From Pelagibius sp965227505 (lineage in GTDB: Bacteria; Pseudomonadota; Alphaproteobacteria; Kiloniellales; Kiloniellaceae): DNA of 64,000 nucleotides. Positions 1 to 8,868 of this stretch are shown in pieces. Below the pieces are notes generated by a model, which was not told the DNA's origin, made no database searches, and saw only the letters and a list, made by a program, of their open reading frames with translations. The translations under genes and the position numbers were made by a program. The stretch spans positions 2,356,001-2,420,000 of the forward strand of contig NZ_OZ245757.1 of the NCBI RefSeq assembly GCF_965227505.1, written 5' to 3'. The number at the start of each line of letters is the position of its first letter. Position 1 is the first letter of the stretch.

Positions 1-1056
1 GAGCGGGCTGAGATAGGAGTAGACGGAATAGGCGAGACCGCGCTTCTCACGCACCTCCTCAACGAGACGCGAGGCGAAACCGCCGCCGCCCAGAATATAG
101 TTGACGACATAGGCCGCGTAGTAGTCCGGGTCGTCGCGCTTGATCCCGCCCTGCCCCAGGGAGACCACCGACTGGGGGATGTTTTTTTCGATCACCACCA
201 GATCGCCTGCATTACCGATGTCGGCTTCCGGTACGGAGAACGGCTGGGCCGACAGGGGCAGCGGCAAAAAGGTGGAATCGAGCAGGGCTTCCAGTTCATC
301 CGTGGTGATGTCGCCGACGACGCCGATGAACAGTTGATCGCGGGCGAAGCGGTCTTGCACGAAGCCGCGCAGGTCATCGGTGGTGATCGACCGGACGCTC
401 GCCTCCGTGCCCCGCGTCGGCCGCGCATAGGGATGATCCTGGAACATCAGTTGCCTGAGCGTGCGGCTGGCGATGACATCCGGGTCTTCGGCCTCGCGGG
501 AGAGCCGCGCCAGGATCTGGCTGCGGATCCGCTCCACCGGCTCCCTGTCGAAGCGCGGCGCCGTGATCGCCAGGCGCAGAAGCTCGAAGGCACGTTCGCG
601 GTTCTCGGTGAGCGTGGTCAGCGAACCGTTGAAGTTGTCCAACCCAGCATTGAACCGCAGACCGATGGAGAGATCGTCGAGCGTGCCCTGAAAGGTCTGG
701 GAGTCGAGCGGCCCCGCCCCCTCGTCGATCAGACCCGACACCATGTGGGCCAGGCCTGGCTTGTCTTCAGGGTCGAGGGAGGCGCCGCCGCGAAACACGA
801 GTTCCACCGCGATGATCGGATTGCTGTGGTCCTCGACCAGCCAGGCCTCGATCCCGCCGGGGCTGACGACGCGCTGAACCTCCACGGCCCGAGCCTGAAA
901 GGCCGCGAAGAGGGTCGCGAGGGCCAGGAGGCCGGCAACGGCCCCCGCAACCCAGGAGGGCCTGGCGGAAGACGCGGCCGGTGCCTGCGCGGCAGGCAGC
1001 GTTCTTTGATGGCCCCGCGCGTATCGATGGACCTGAGGTTCCGGATGTCTGTGCAT
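1..1056 (-). CDS. M16 family peptidase, second copy (3' end outside window)
   Basis: This is a pitrilysin/insulinase-family (M16) protein whose C-terminus runs off the left edge of the window. I set the start at the ATG at 1056, 14 bases after the stop of the upstream M16 gene. It gives an N-terminal hydrophobic segment at about residues 37-52 (AGAVAGLLALATLFAAF) that fits a signal anchor or signal peptide. Near the left edge the typical C-lobe sequence NYILGGGGFASRLVEEV is readable, followed by RGLAYSVYSYLS. The reading frame is open over all 352 visible codons. No HxxEH zinc motif was seen, so it is probably the inactive partner of the upstream gene, as in two-gene periplasmic M16 pairs (known for the family; inferred here). 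Confidence 0.85.
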   Translation of the reverse strand, partial: MHRHPEPQVHRYARGHQRTLPAAQAPAASSARPSWVAGAVAGLLALATLFAAFQARAVEVQRVVSPGGIEAWLVEDHSNPIIAVELVFRGGASLDPEDKPGLAHMVSGLIDEGAGPLDSQTFQGTLDDLSIGLRFNAGLDNFNGSLTTLTENRERAFELLRLAITAPRFDREPVERIRSQILARLSREAEDPDVIASRTLRQLMFQDHPYARPTRGTEASVRSITTDDLRGFVQDRFARDQLFIGVVGDITTDELEALLDSTFLPLPLSAQPFSVPEADIGNAGDLVVIEKNIPQSVVSLGQGGIKRDDPDYYAAYVVNYILGGGGFASRLVEEVREKRGLAYSVYSYLSPL

Positions 1057-1070
1057 GAGCTTCAGCCTCT

Positions 1071-2432
1071 TCAGGTGGTCGGCTTCGGCAGGAGATAGCC
1101 GGTAACCGATTGCTCTTCGCGGAAAACGCTTTCCAGCAGACCGTTCACGTCTTCGACGGTCACGGAATCGATGCGCTGCGGCCAGGCCTCGATGTCTTCC
1201 AGGCTGCTGCCGGTGGTCAGGGCGTTGCCGATGATCCGCGGCGCGGTGCTGAGATTGTCCCGCGCATAGACGGCGCCGGCGACCAGCCGCTTCTTTGCGG
1301 CCGTGACCTCGTCTTCGCCGATGCCGGTTTCGAGCAGCTTCGCGATCTCCGCGCGCAATGCCGCCTCGACCGCCGCGATGTCTCCGTCCGGCCGCGGCGA
1401 GGCATAAAAAGAAAAGGTCGCGTAGTCATAGGCCATCGGGTTATAGCCCGAACCGGCGGAGGCGGCGATGCCCTGATCCACCACCAGCCTGCTGTAAAGG
1501 CGGCTTGTGGCGCCGCCGCCCAGGATCTCGGAAAGCACCTGGAGGGCATAGGCCTCGGCGCCTTCGGCCTGCCGGTAGCTGGGCGCCAGATAGCTGATGG
1601 AGAGGCTCGGCTGGCGCACGCGCGGGCTGCGCAGCGTGACCTCGCGGGCACCGTTCTGCGGCGGCTCCGCAACGCGCTCACGCATCGGGATATCGCCGGC
1701 CGGAATGGGCCCGTAGTAGGTTTCCGCAAGGCGGCGCACCGCCTCCGGGTCGACGTCGCCGGCAACGATCAGTATGGCGTTGTTGGGGGCATACCAGCGC
1801 TCGTAGAAGCGCAGCGCCGCCTCGGTGTTCAGTTGCTCGATCTCGTGATCCCAACCAATGATGGGGATGCGGTAGGGGTGGTTGAGAAACTGGGTCGCAC
1901 GAATCATCTCACCCAGCTGTCCGCGCGGTTCGTTGTCGATGCGGCTGCGCCGCTCCTCGCGCACCACCTCGCGCTCCGGCGTCACCACGTCGTCGGTCAG
2001 CACCAGGTTGGCCATGCGGTCGGCCTCGTGGCGCATCATGATCTCCAGGCGGTCGGCTGCGACGGTCTGGAAGTAGCCGGTGTAATCCCAGGATGTGAAG
2101 GCGTTTTCCCGTCCGCCGTTGGCGGCGATGATCTCGGAGAATTCGCCGGGCTCCAAGGACTCGGTCCCCTTGAACATAAGATGCTCAAGAAAATGGGCGA
2201 GGCCGGATTCGCCGGCCTGTTCGTCGGCGGCGCCAACCCGGTACCAGACCGAATGGTGGACGATGGGCGCCCGCTGGTTCACCACCACGACGACCTGCAG
2301 GCCGTTGTCCAGGGTGAAGCTGACCGGGTCGAAAACCTTGGCCTGCGCCGTCTGAAGCGGGCCGCCGATCTGGACAACGAGAGCCAGGACGCCGATGGCC
2401 AACAGCCGACGGGCGTCTTTCAAGACCTTCAT
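1071..2432 (-). CDS. M16 family zinc peptidase, catalytic copy
   Basis: A 453-residue insulinase/pitrilysin-type metallopeptidase, likely exported. The first 31 residues form a signal peptide (LLAIGVLALVVQI, then AQA cleavage). The inverted zinc motif HFLEH is followed by LMFKGT, and the downstream glutamate region EREVVREERRSRIDNEPRG matches the active half of the family. The C-terminal M16_C domain includes LGGGATSRLYSRLVVDQGIA. Expected role: degradation of small peptides in the periplasm. It is the fourth gene of a minus-strand run ileS-lspA-bamF-M16-M16, an arrangement recurrent in alphaproteobacteria. The second M16 gene starts 14 bases later, so the pair is probably co-translated and may form a heterodimer (inference). 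Confidence 0.93.
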   Translation of the reverse strand: MKVLKDARRLLAIGVLALVVQIGGPLQTAQAKVFDPVSFTLDNGLQVVVVVNQRAPIVHHSVWYRVGAADEQAGESGLAHFLEHLMFKGTESLEPGEFSEIIAANGGRENAFTSWDYTGYFQTVAADRLEIMMRHEADRMANLVLTDDVVTPEREVVREERRSRIDNEPRGQLGEMIRATQFLNHPYRIPIIGWDHEIEQLNTEAALRFYERWYAPNNAILIVAGDVDPEAVRRLAETYYGPIPAGDIPMRERVAEPPQNGAREVTLRSPRVRQPSLSISYLAPSYRQAEGAEAYALQVLSEILGGGATSRLYSRLVVDQGIAASAGSGYNPMAYDYATFSFYASPRPDGDIAAVEAALRAEIAKLLETGIGEDEVTAAKKRLVAGAVYARDNLSTAPRIIGNALTTGSSLEDIEAWPQRIDSVTVEDVNGLLESVFREEQSVTGYLLPKPTT

Positions 2433-2471
2433 GGGCGCAAATCCCTCATCTGGTGCCGAGGCCCGCGCGGG

Positions 2472-2505
2472 CCGTCATGGGCTTCTAGCCGTTATGGGCT
2501 TCTAT
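2472..2505. repeat. Tandem duplication, 17-nt unit x2
   Basis: Two adjacent copies of a 17-nt unit (CCGTCATGGGCTTCTAG and CCGTTATGGGCTTCTAT) lie in the gap between the BamF gene and the first M16 gene. It is one of many such small duplications in gaps of this window. Confidence 0.85.
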
Positions 2506-2687
2506 ATGGCCCGCAGCGGCAAGGCCGCAAGCAGCACCATGGCCAGCGGAGATGAACTTTCGGTCACAAAACCGTTCGGAAGGCCGCTGTCCCTGGCCCT
2601 GGTCCCGTCCTGACCCGGTGTTCCGGAAACCGCCGCGGCCCACCGCAAGACGGCATTCTCGGCGGCAGAGCCTAGAAAATGCCTTCC

Positions 2688-3266
2688 CTAGAAGATGCCC
2701 TCCAGGGGCGCCCGGCGGCGGCGCTCGATCTGCGGCGTCGGCCCTGTGGTCGGCGACTGGCCGAGGGCGGCATTCTCCTGCAGACGGCGCAATTCTGCCT
2801 GCGGATCGACGATGGTGCCGGCCGGCGCCTGGGCGTTCCAGAACACCAGCCGATCCACGAACCGCTCGGACTCTTCGTTAATCTGGTTGGTTTCGCGCTC
2901 AACGATAAGGCGAATGTTCGGCTCGGCGCTCTGCGCGCCGGCTGCATTCAGAAGCGACTGTTCGCCAAGAGAGCGGTTGGGGTTGATCGCCGTCTGGGTC
3001 ACCACGGTCGGTTGCCCGGCCGAATTGCGCAAGACCGCCCGTTCGGCCTGCTGCGCCGACGTGCCTTCCTGCGGCCGCGGCGCCCCCGGCTCAGGCGGGC
3101 GCAACGAAAAGTCCGGCGGCACGGTCAGCGGCGCCCGGGACACCACGCGGAATTCGTCGGGAGACTGCTTGGTGAGGCCCAATTGCTCACGGAACCCCCC
3201 ACAGGCGGCCAGCGCCAACATAAGACTGCCGGCAACAAGTAAACGGAAAGTCATCGCTCGATCCAT
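2688..3266 (-). CDS. bamF: DUF3035 lipoprotein, BamF-like outer-membrane assembly factor
   Basis: A 192-residue lipoprotein. The start at 3266 is supported by GGGAGG nine bases upstream. The N-terminus carries a short hydrophobic stretch and a clear lipobox LAAC, so the mature protein begins at Cys21 or Cys22 and is anchored in a membrane. The conserved DUF3035 segment PLTVPPDFSLRPPEPGAP follows. The rest is low-complexity and Gln/Glu/Ala-rich. In alphaproteobacteria this family (BamF) associates with the BAM complex that inserts beta-barrel proteins; the symbol rests on family and position directly after lspA. Being encoded next to signal peptidase II, which matures lipoproteins, fits the call. 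Confidence 0.85.
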   Translation of the reverse strand: MDRAMTFRLLVAGSLMLALAACGGFREQLGLTKQSPDEFRVVSRAPLTVPPDFSLRPPEPGAPRPQEGTSAQQAERAVLRNSAGQPTVVTQTAINPNRSLGEQSLLNAAGAQSAEPNIRLIVERETNQINEESERFVDRLVFWNAQAPAGTIVDPQAELRRLQENAALGQSPTTGPTPQIERRRRAPLEGIF

Positions 3267-3294
3267 CGTTGACTACCTCCCTATCCCCGGACCC

Positions 3295-3762
3295 CTATTT
3301 ACTCTTCCTGCCCACTTCGAACAAGCCATCAACAACAATCAGTGCTGCACCGCACACAATTGCACTGTCCGCGATATTGAACGCCGGCCAGTGCCATCCG
3401 GCCAGGTGAAAGTCCAGAAAGTCGACCACCCCCGGCTGGTGCATACGATCGATGACATTGCCGATCGCACCACCGACCACCAGGCCGATCCCATAGGGCA
3501 GCAGCCCGACGGGCTGGCGTTTGACCCAGACCAGCAGGGCCGCCACCACCGCCAGGGCCAGGCCCGACAGCAGATAGGGGCCCCAGGGCGAGTCGTTCTG
3601 GAGCAGGCCGAAGCTGACCCCGGTGTTGTAGGTCAGCACCAGATTGAAGAACCCGGTCACCTCCACCACGCTGCCCCGCCCGGCCATGGTGGCCAGGATC
3701 ACCGCCTTGGTGATCTGGTCCAGGACGAGAACGACCGCCGCGAGGCCAAGGGTCCGCTGCAT
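3295..3762 (-). CDS. lspA: Lipoprotein signal peptidase (signal peptidase II)
   Basis: A 155-residue inner-membrane aspartyl protease that cleaves prolipoproteins after lipidation. Four hydrophobic segments are visible (about 6-24, 62-80, 88-105, 128-148). Both catalytic aspartates are present in their motifs: Asp114 in GVVDFLDF and Asp132 in FNIADSAIV. The conserved NLVLTYNTGVSFG and GNVIDR segments are intact. The length is normal for the family. The gene starts 24 bases after the ileS stop codon and precedes the BamF lipoprotein gene, so the three are likely one operon. Confidence 0.97.
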   Translation of the reverse strand: MQRTLGLAAVVLVLDQITKAVILATMAGRGSVVEVTGFFNLVLTYNTGVSFGLLQNDSPWGPYLLSGLALAVVAALLVWVKRQPVGLLPYGIGLVVGGAIGNVIDRMHQPGVVDFLDFHLAGWHWPAFNIADSAIVCGAALIVVDGLFEVGRKSK

Positions 3763-3786
3763 GCGCGCCGTGAACCCCGCCGTCCG

Positions 3787-6648
3787 CTACTGCGCCGCGG
3801 CGCCGAGGTGCTGCACGGCATCGGCGCAGCGCCGGCATGTCCCGGGCGCCTCGGGGATGCTGCCCACCTCCGGCAGCACCTTCCAGCAGCGCTCGCACTT
3901 CTCGCCCTCGGCCAGACGCACAGTCACCGCAACGCCGGCAACCTCGTCCAGGCGAAAGGCCTCCGCCGGGCCTTCGCCCTCGGTCACGGTGATCGCCGAG
4001 GTGATGGCGATGTCCGCCATATCGACGTCGGCGACGGCGGCCAGCAGGTCCGGCCGGGCGACGAAGACTTCCGGGTGCCCCTGCAGGCTGGAGCCGAGAC
4101 GCTTGTCCGCGCGCTCCAGCTCCAGGGCCCCGGTGATCACCCGGCGGACATCACGCACCTTCGACCACTTGGCGGCCAGGGCCTCGTCGAGCCAGCCTGC
4201 CGGCACCTCCGGGAAGGTGCGCAGGTGAACGCTGGCCTCAGGCCCCTTGCCGCGCGCCCACCAGGCCTCCTCGGCGGTGAAGCAGAGGATCGGCGCCAGC
4301 CAGGCCGTGAGACAGGAGAAAACCTCGTCCAGCACCGTGCGGCAGGCGCGCCGGCGCAGGGAATCCGGCCGGTCGCAATAGAGCACGTCCTTGCGGACGT
4401 CGAAGTAGAAGGCCGAAAGGTCGACGGCGCAGAAGGTGTAGACCGCCTGATAAAGGGCGTGGAAGTGAAAACCCTCGACATTGCGGCGCACCTGCCGGTC
4501 CAGTTCCGCCAGGCGATGCAGCACCCAGCGCTCCAGTTCCGGCATCTCCTCGGCGTCCAGGCGCTCGCTTTCCTGGAAGCCGTCGAGGTTGCCCAGCAGG
4601 AAGCGCAGTGTGTTGCGCAGCCGGCGGTAGGCGTCGCCCTGATACTTCAGGATCTCCGGCCCGAAGCGCAGGTCTTCCTCGTAGTTCGAGGCAACCACCC
4701 AGAGCCGAAGAATATCGGCGCCCTGGTTGTCCACCACATCCTGCGGGGAGAGCGCGTTGCCCTTCGACTTCGACATCTTTTCCTTGCCCTGCTCCTCCAG
4801 GATGAAGCCATGGGTCAGGACCGCCTCGTAGGGCGCGCGCCCGCGCGTGCCGGCGGATTCCAGCAGCGAGGTGTGGAACCAGCCGCGGTGCTGGTCGGAG
4901 CCTTCGAGATAGAGGTCCGCCGGCCACTTCAGTTCCGGCCGTGCCTCCAGGACAAAGCTGTGGGTGGAGCCTGAATCGAACCAGACCTCCACCACGTCTG
5001 TGATCTGCTCGTAGTCCTCGGCGTTGTACTCGTTACCGAGGAAGCGCTGCGGATCGCTGGAGAACCAGGCGTCGCCGCCCTCTTCCTCGAACGCGGTGGC
5101 GACTCTTTCGATCACTGCCGGGTCGCGCAGCGCCTCGCCGGTCTTCTTGTCGACGAAAATCGGCAGCGGCACGCCCCAGAGGCGCTGGCGCGAGATGCAC
5201 CAGTCCGGACGCTGCTCGATCATCGAGCGCAGGCGGTTGCGCCCGGTCGCCGGCACGAAGCGCGTTTCATCGATCGCCTTCAGCGCCTTTTCCCGCAGTT
5301 CGTTGGTCTCCATGGAGATGAACCACTGCGGGGTGTTGCGGAAGATCAGCGGCGCCTTGGAGCGCCAGGAATGCGGATAGCTGTGCCGGAGCTTCCCCCG
5401 GTGCAGCAGCCGGCCTGCTTCCGCCAGGGCCGCGATGACCCGTCCATTGGCGTCGCCCGGCTTGCCGTTCTCGTCGTAGACCACCGCGCCGCCGACCAGG
5501 GCCACGTGGTCGTAGAAGGTGCCGGAGCCATCGACGGTCTGCGGAATTTCGATGCCGTGCTGCAGGCCGAGCGCCCAGTCGTCGGCGCCGTGCCCGGGCG
5601 CGATGTGGACGAAGCCGGTGCCCTGCTCGGTGGTGACGAAATCGCCGGCCAGCGCCGGGACGTCGAAGTCGTAGCCGCCGGCAGCGGGTGCAAAACCGCG
5701 CCAGGGATGGGCGCAGACCGCACCGGCCAGATCGTCGGCCGAGAGATCGCCGAGGTGTGTCCAGGCCTCGATCCTGGCATCGGCCTTGACGGTGTCCGCC
5801 AGGTCCTTGGCCAGCACCAGCTTCTCGCCGGCCGCGGCGTGGCTGCCCTCACCCGGGGTCTCGACCTGCCAGACGCCATAGGCGATCTCCTCGCCGAAGG
5901 CAACGGCCCGGTTGCCGGGGATGGTCCAGGGCGTGGTGGTCCAGATCAGGACGCTGGCACCCTCCAGCAGCGGCGCCTTGCTGCGCACCACCGGAAAGCG
6001 TACCCAGATCGTCTGGGAGACATGCTCGTGGTATTCGACCTCCGCATCGGCCAGGGCGGTGCGCTCCACCACCGACCAGAGCACCGGACGCGAGCCCTTG
6101 TAGATGCCGCCGTTCTGCAGGAACTTGCCGATCTCCCGGACGATCTGCGCTTCGGCGTCGAAAGACATGGTCAGATAGGGCCGCTCGAAGTCGCCCAGCA
6201 CGCCAAGGCGCTGGAACTCCTCGGTCTGGACCTTCACCCACTTCTCAGCGAAGTCGCGGCATTCGCGGCGAAACTCCAGCGGCGGCACGCTGTCCTTGTC
6301 CTTGCCCGCGGTCCGGTACTGCTCCTCGATCTTCCATTCGATGGGCAGACCGTGGCAGTCCCAGCCGGGCACGTAATGCGCGTCCTTGCCGAGCATCTGG
6401 TGCGCGCGGTTGATGACGTCCTTCAGGATCTTGTTCAGCGCGTGGCCGATATGGAGATGGCCGTTTGCATAGGGCGGGCCGTCGTGAAGGATGAACTTCT
6501 CCCGGCCCTCTGACTGCTTGCGCTGCTGCTCGAAGAGGTCCATGTCCTGCCAGCGCGCCAGGGTCTGCGGCTCCTTCTTGGCCAGGCCCGCGCGCATCGG
6601 GAAGTCGGTCTTCGGCAAAAAGACTGTCGGTCGATAATCAACGCTCAT
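3787..6648 (-). CDS. ileS: Isoleucyl-tRNA synthetase
   Basis: A 953-residue class I aminoacyl-tRNA synthetase charging tRNA-Ile. The ATP-binding HIGH motif (ANGHLHIGHALNK, His66-His69) and the KMSKS loop (EKMSKSKGN, around residue 626) are both intact. The CP1 editing domain lies between them, with GTGFVHIAPGHG visible. The C-terminal zinc finger is present as CERCWK and CRRCAD near residues 917-940, which marks the zinc-type bacterial IleRS. The length is normal. The gene heads the ileS-lspA-bamF-M16-M16 run. The start ATG at 6648 has a GAAG six bases upstream. Confidence 0.98.
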   Translation of the reverse strand: MSVDYRPTVFLPKTDFPMRAGLAKKEPQTLARWQDMDLFEQQRKQSEGREKFILHDGPPYANGHLHIGHALNKILKDVINRAHQMLGKDAHYVPGWDCHGLPIEWKIEEQYRTAGKDKDSVPPLEFRRECRDFAEKWVKVQTEEFQRLGVLGDFERPYLTMSFDAEAQIVREIGKFLQNGGIYKGSRPVLWSVVERTALADAEVEYHEHVSQTIWVRFPVVRSKAPLLEGASVLIWTTTPWTIPGNRAVAFGEEIAYGVWQVETPGEGSHAAAGEKLVLAKDLADTVKADARIEAWTHLGDLSADDLAGAVCAHPWRGFAPAAGGYDFDVPALAGDFVTTEQGTGFVHIAPGHGADDWALGLQHGIEIPQTVDGSGTFYDHVALVGGAVVYDENGKPGDANGRVIAALAEAGRLLHRGKLRHSYPHSWRSKAPLIFRNTPQWFISMETNELREKALKAIDETRFVPATGRNRLRSMIEQRPDWCISRQRLWGVPLPIFVDKKTGEALRDPAVIERVATAFEEEGGDAWFSSDPQRFLGNEYNAEDYEQITDVVEVWFDSGSTHSFVLEARPELKWPADLYLEGSDQHRGWFHTSLLESAGTRGRAPYEAVLTHGFILEEQGKEKMSKSKGNALSPQDVVDNQGADILRLWVVASNYEEDLRFGPEILKYQGDAYRRLRNTLRFLLGNLDGFQESERLDAEEMPELERWVLHRLAELDRQVRRNVEGFHFHALYQAVYTFCAVDLSAFYFDVRKDVLYCDRPDSLRRRACRTVLDEVFSCLTAWLAPILCFTAEEAWWARGKGPEASVHLRTFPEVPAGWLDEALAAKWSKVRDVRRVITGALELERADKRLGSSLQGHPEVFVARPDLLAAVADVDMADIAITSAITVTEGEGPAEAFRLDEVAGVAVTVRLAEGEKCERCWKVLPEVGSIPEAPGTCRRCADAVQHLGAAAQ

Positions 6649-6772
6649 CGCGTGCTTCTTCTTTGTCGGTTCCAGGCCCAGGCTGCAGGCGCCCCGTGTT
6701 TGCGGGCCGATCGGTCCGCGGCCCGCCCGTGGCGCCCGGCGCTTGGACGGCTCGGATCAGGAGGACCCGCGG

Positions 6773-7735
6773 TCAGTTCGGGCCGATCTGCCCCAGGACC
6801 GCGCGAGCCTGATCGCAATCGAGGGCGATTTGTGCCTTCAAAGCGTCAAGTCCGTCAAACTTCTTTTCCGGGCGCAGATAGTCGATCAAGCGCACCCGCA
6901 GGGTTTCGCCGTAGAGATCGGCATCGTGGTCGAAGAGGTGAACCTCCAGGCGCAGGTCCTCGCCCGCGACCGTGGGTCGCCGGCCGAGGTTGGCGACGGC
7001 AGGGATCCACCGGGTTTCCGCGCCGTGCTCCACCCCCGGATCGCGGCCGGCATAGACCGCATAGACGCCCAGGGCCGGGCAGAGGTAGTCCCCGAGCGCG
7101 AGGTTCGCGGTCGGAAAGCCGATGGTGCGGCCGCGCTGGTCGCCCTTCTCCACCCGCCCCTCGATCTCCCAGGGCCGGCCGAGGAGTTCGGCGGCTTGGC
7201 GCGGGGCGCCGTCACGCAGGTGCTGGCGGATGATCGAGGAGGAATAAACCGCCCCGCCGTGGGTCATAACCGGATCGACCGCCGTAACGCCGAAACCGAG
7301 CTTCGCGCCCATCGACTTCAGCAGCGCCACGTTGCCCTGGCGCTTGTGGCCGAAGCAGAAGTCCCAACCGACCACGACGTGCCGGGCGGCCAGATCGGCC
7401 ACCAGCACCTGCTCGACGAAGGCCACGGCGGGCTGCAGCGAGAAAGCCCGGTCGAAGTGCAGCACGAAGAGGTGGTCCACCCCCTGCTCCTGCAGCGCAT
7501 GGGCCTTGGACCGCAGGGAGGTCAGGCGGAAGGGGGGCTGGTCCGGCGCGAAGACCGAGCGCGGGTGCGGCTCGAAGGTGAGCACAGCCAGCGGGCAGGA
7601 CAGCCGGGCTGCCAAGGCGCGGGCATCCGCCAGCAGGGTCTGATGGCCCTTGTGCACGCCATCGAAGTTGCCGATCACCACAACGCTGCCCCGGGCGTCG
7701 TCGGAAATCTCTGAGCTGTGTCGGAAGATCGCCAT
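6773..7735 (-). CDS. ribF: Bifunctional riboflavin kinase / FAD synthetase
   Basis: A 320-residue enzyme that phosphorylates riboflavin to FMN and adenylates FMN to FAD. The N-terminal nucleotidyltransferase domain carries GNFDGVHKGHQTLL (about residues 22-35). The C-terminal flavokinase domain (about 185-310) carries RGRTIGFPTANLAL. The size is typical for prokaryotic RibF. It lies 124 bases upstream of ileS on the same strand, a common pairing in proteobacteria. No FMN riboswitch was recognised in the upstream gap. Confidence 0.97.
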   Translation of the reverse strand: MAIFRHSSEISDDARGSVVVIGNFDGVHKGHQTLLADARALAARLSCPLAVLTFEPHPRSVFAPDQPPFRLTSLRSKAHALQEQGVDHLFVLHFDRAFSLQPAVAFVEQVLVADLAARHVVVGWDFCFGHKRQGNVALLKSMGAKLGFGVTAVDPVMTHGGAVYSSSIIRQHLRDGAPRQAAELLGRPWEIEGRVEKGDQRGRTIGFPTANLALGDYLCPALGVYAVYAGRDPGVEHGAETRWIPAVANLGRRPTVAGEDLRLEVHLFDHDADLYGETLRVRLIDYLRPEKKFDGLDALKAQIALDCDQARAVLGQIGPN

Positions 7736-8164
7736 GAATTCGGCCGGTCTGACGCCTGTTGTCGAGGAAGCTGGTGGTGCCGGAAAGAGTGGTCGAAAGG
7801 CTCGAAAATCGAAGGGCCGGAAGTGGATGGGCCGAAATCGGATGGACGGTCTCGCCCTCAGGCGGTGCGAGCGGCAAGGCCGGGAACTAAACCGAAAACG
7901 GGGGTCAGTCCAGCCGATTCGCCGCCGCGGCGCGAAGATAGCCCGCCTATGCCTGCGTGAACAGGGCGCGAAGGCCCGCGCCAGCGAACGGCCGGCCCTG
8001 GTTGCCGGCCCTGGTTACTGGGGGCCCGGCCCTCAAAACGCTCAAGCCGGAGCGGAGGCCGGGGTTGCGGAGCAGTGGGTGGCGGAGCAGTGGGTGGCAG
8101 AGCGGTCCGGGTTAGCGCCCGTCTGAAAACGCCCGCCTGAGGGCGCCCCCCTACGAGCGCCGCT
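7736..8164. other. Intergenic gap with short tandem repeats
   Basis: This 429-base stretch separates ribF from the MaoC gene, both on the minus strand. Reading frames open here have no recognisable protein content. It holds a 14-nt near-duplication (GCCGGCCCTGGTT twice, near 7991-8018) and a 15-nt unit repeated at 8067-8111, listed separately. A ribF promoter is presumably near 7740-7800, but I could not assign clear -35/-10 boxes. Confidence 0.6.
8067..8111. repeat. Tandem repeat, 15-nt unit x3
   Basis: Two exact copies of GCGGAGCAGTGGGTG (8067-8081, 8082-8096) and a diverged third copy (8097-8111) lie downstream of the MaoC gene end. Confidence 0.9.
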
Positions 8165-8626
8165 CTATTCCGCCGCTTCGGGTTCGGCGTCGGGCAGGTC
8201 CTTGCGGCTGGCCACCATCAAGGTCGCCTCGCCCTCCAGGACCACCGTCTCGCCGACCGTGCAGACGGTGTCGAAGATGACCCGCTTTCTCTCGGCCTGG
8301 ATCTCCCGCACCGTGACCCGCGCTTCGACGGTATCGCCGACCTTGACCGGCGCCTTGAACCGCAGATCCTGGCGCAGATAGATGCAGCCGGGCCCGGGCA
8401 GACGGGTTCCGAATACCGTCGAGATGAAGCTCGCGGACAGCATGCCGTGGGCGATACGGCCGGAGAACATGGTCTGCTCGGCAAAGCTCTCGTCCAGGTG
8501 AACCGGATTGGTGTCACCGGAGATGCCGGCAAACATCGTAATATCGGCCTCGGTTACCGTCTTGGCGAACACCGCCGTCATCTTCGGCGACAGGTCTTCG
8601 ATGAAGTAGCCATGCTTTTCGCGCAT
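8165..8626 (-). CDS. MaoC-family (R)-specific enoyl-CoA hydratase-like protein
   Basis: A 153-residue single hot-dog-fold protein of the MaoC/PhaJ type. The hydratase signature is intact: FAGISGDTNPVHLDESFA, with the catalytic pair Asp38 and His43, followed by GRIAHGMLSASFIS. Proteins of this size usually hydrate trans-2-enoyl-CoA to (R)-3-hydroxyacyl-CoA and link beta-oxidation to polyhydroxybutyrate synthesis (family knowledge). It is far too short to be mesaconyl-CoA hydratase, so it is not the missing step of the ethylmalonyl-CoA genes at 53-59 kb. It stands alone between ribF and an MFS gene. Confidence 0.9.
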   Translation of the reverse strand: MREKHGYFIEDLSPKMTAVFAKTVTEADITMFAGISGDTNPVHLDESFAEQTMFSGRIAHGMLSASFISTVFGTRLPGPGCIYLRQDLRFKAPVKVGDTVEARVTVREIQAERKRVIFDTVCTVGETVVLEGEATLMVASRKDLPDAEPEAAE

Positions 8627-8868
8627 CAGACTCGAACCTCTGCCAATGAAACAATGTTTCTAAAACCGATTAATTTCGGCAATTTTGTTCTTTCCACTGT
8701 AGTGGAACAGGCTTCTTTTCGCAAGTGCGAATTCGCGGATGCGAAGGCGACCTAAGTATGACGGCAGTTGGTAAACTTCGCCTTATCGGCGCGCTTTTTC
8801 GGCGATGCGTCCCGCTGTTGCAGAACCGGCCCGCCGACTTTCCGGCGCCTGCCTCTCCAGCGTTTGCT

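Noticed and set aside
334..4974. Long open frames on the plus strand opposite the M16, BamF and ileS genes (334-1098, 1110-2555, 2695-4974)
   Set aside because: They are antisense to well-identified genes, have no family features, and arise from high GC content.
8165..8626. The MaoC gene as the mesaconyl-CoA hydratase of the ethylmalonyl-CoA pathway
   Set aside because: It is 153 residues with one hot-dog domain, whereas that enzyme is about 340 residues with two.
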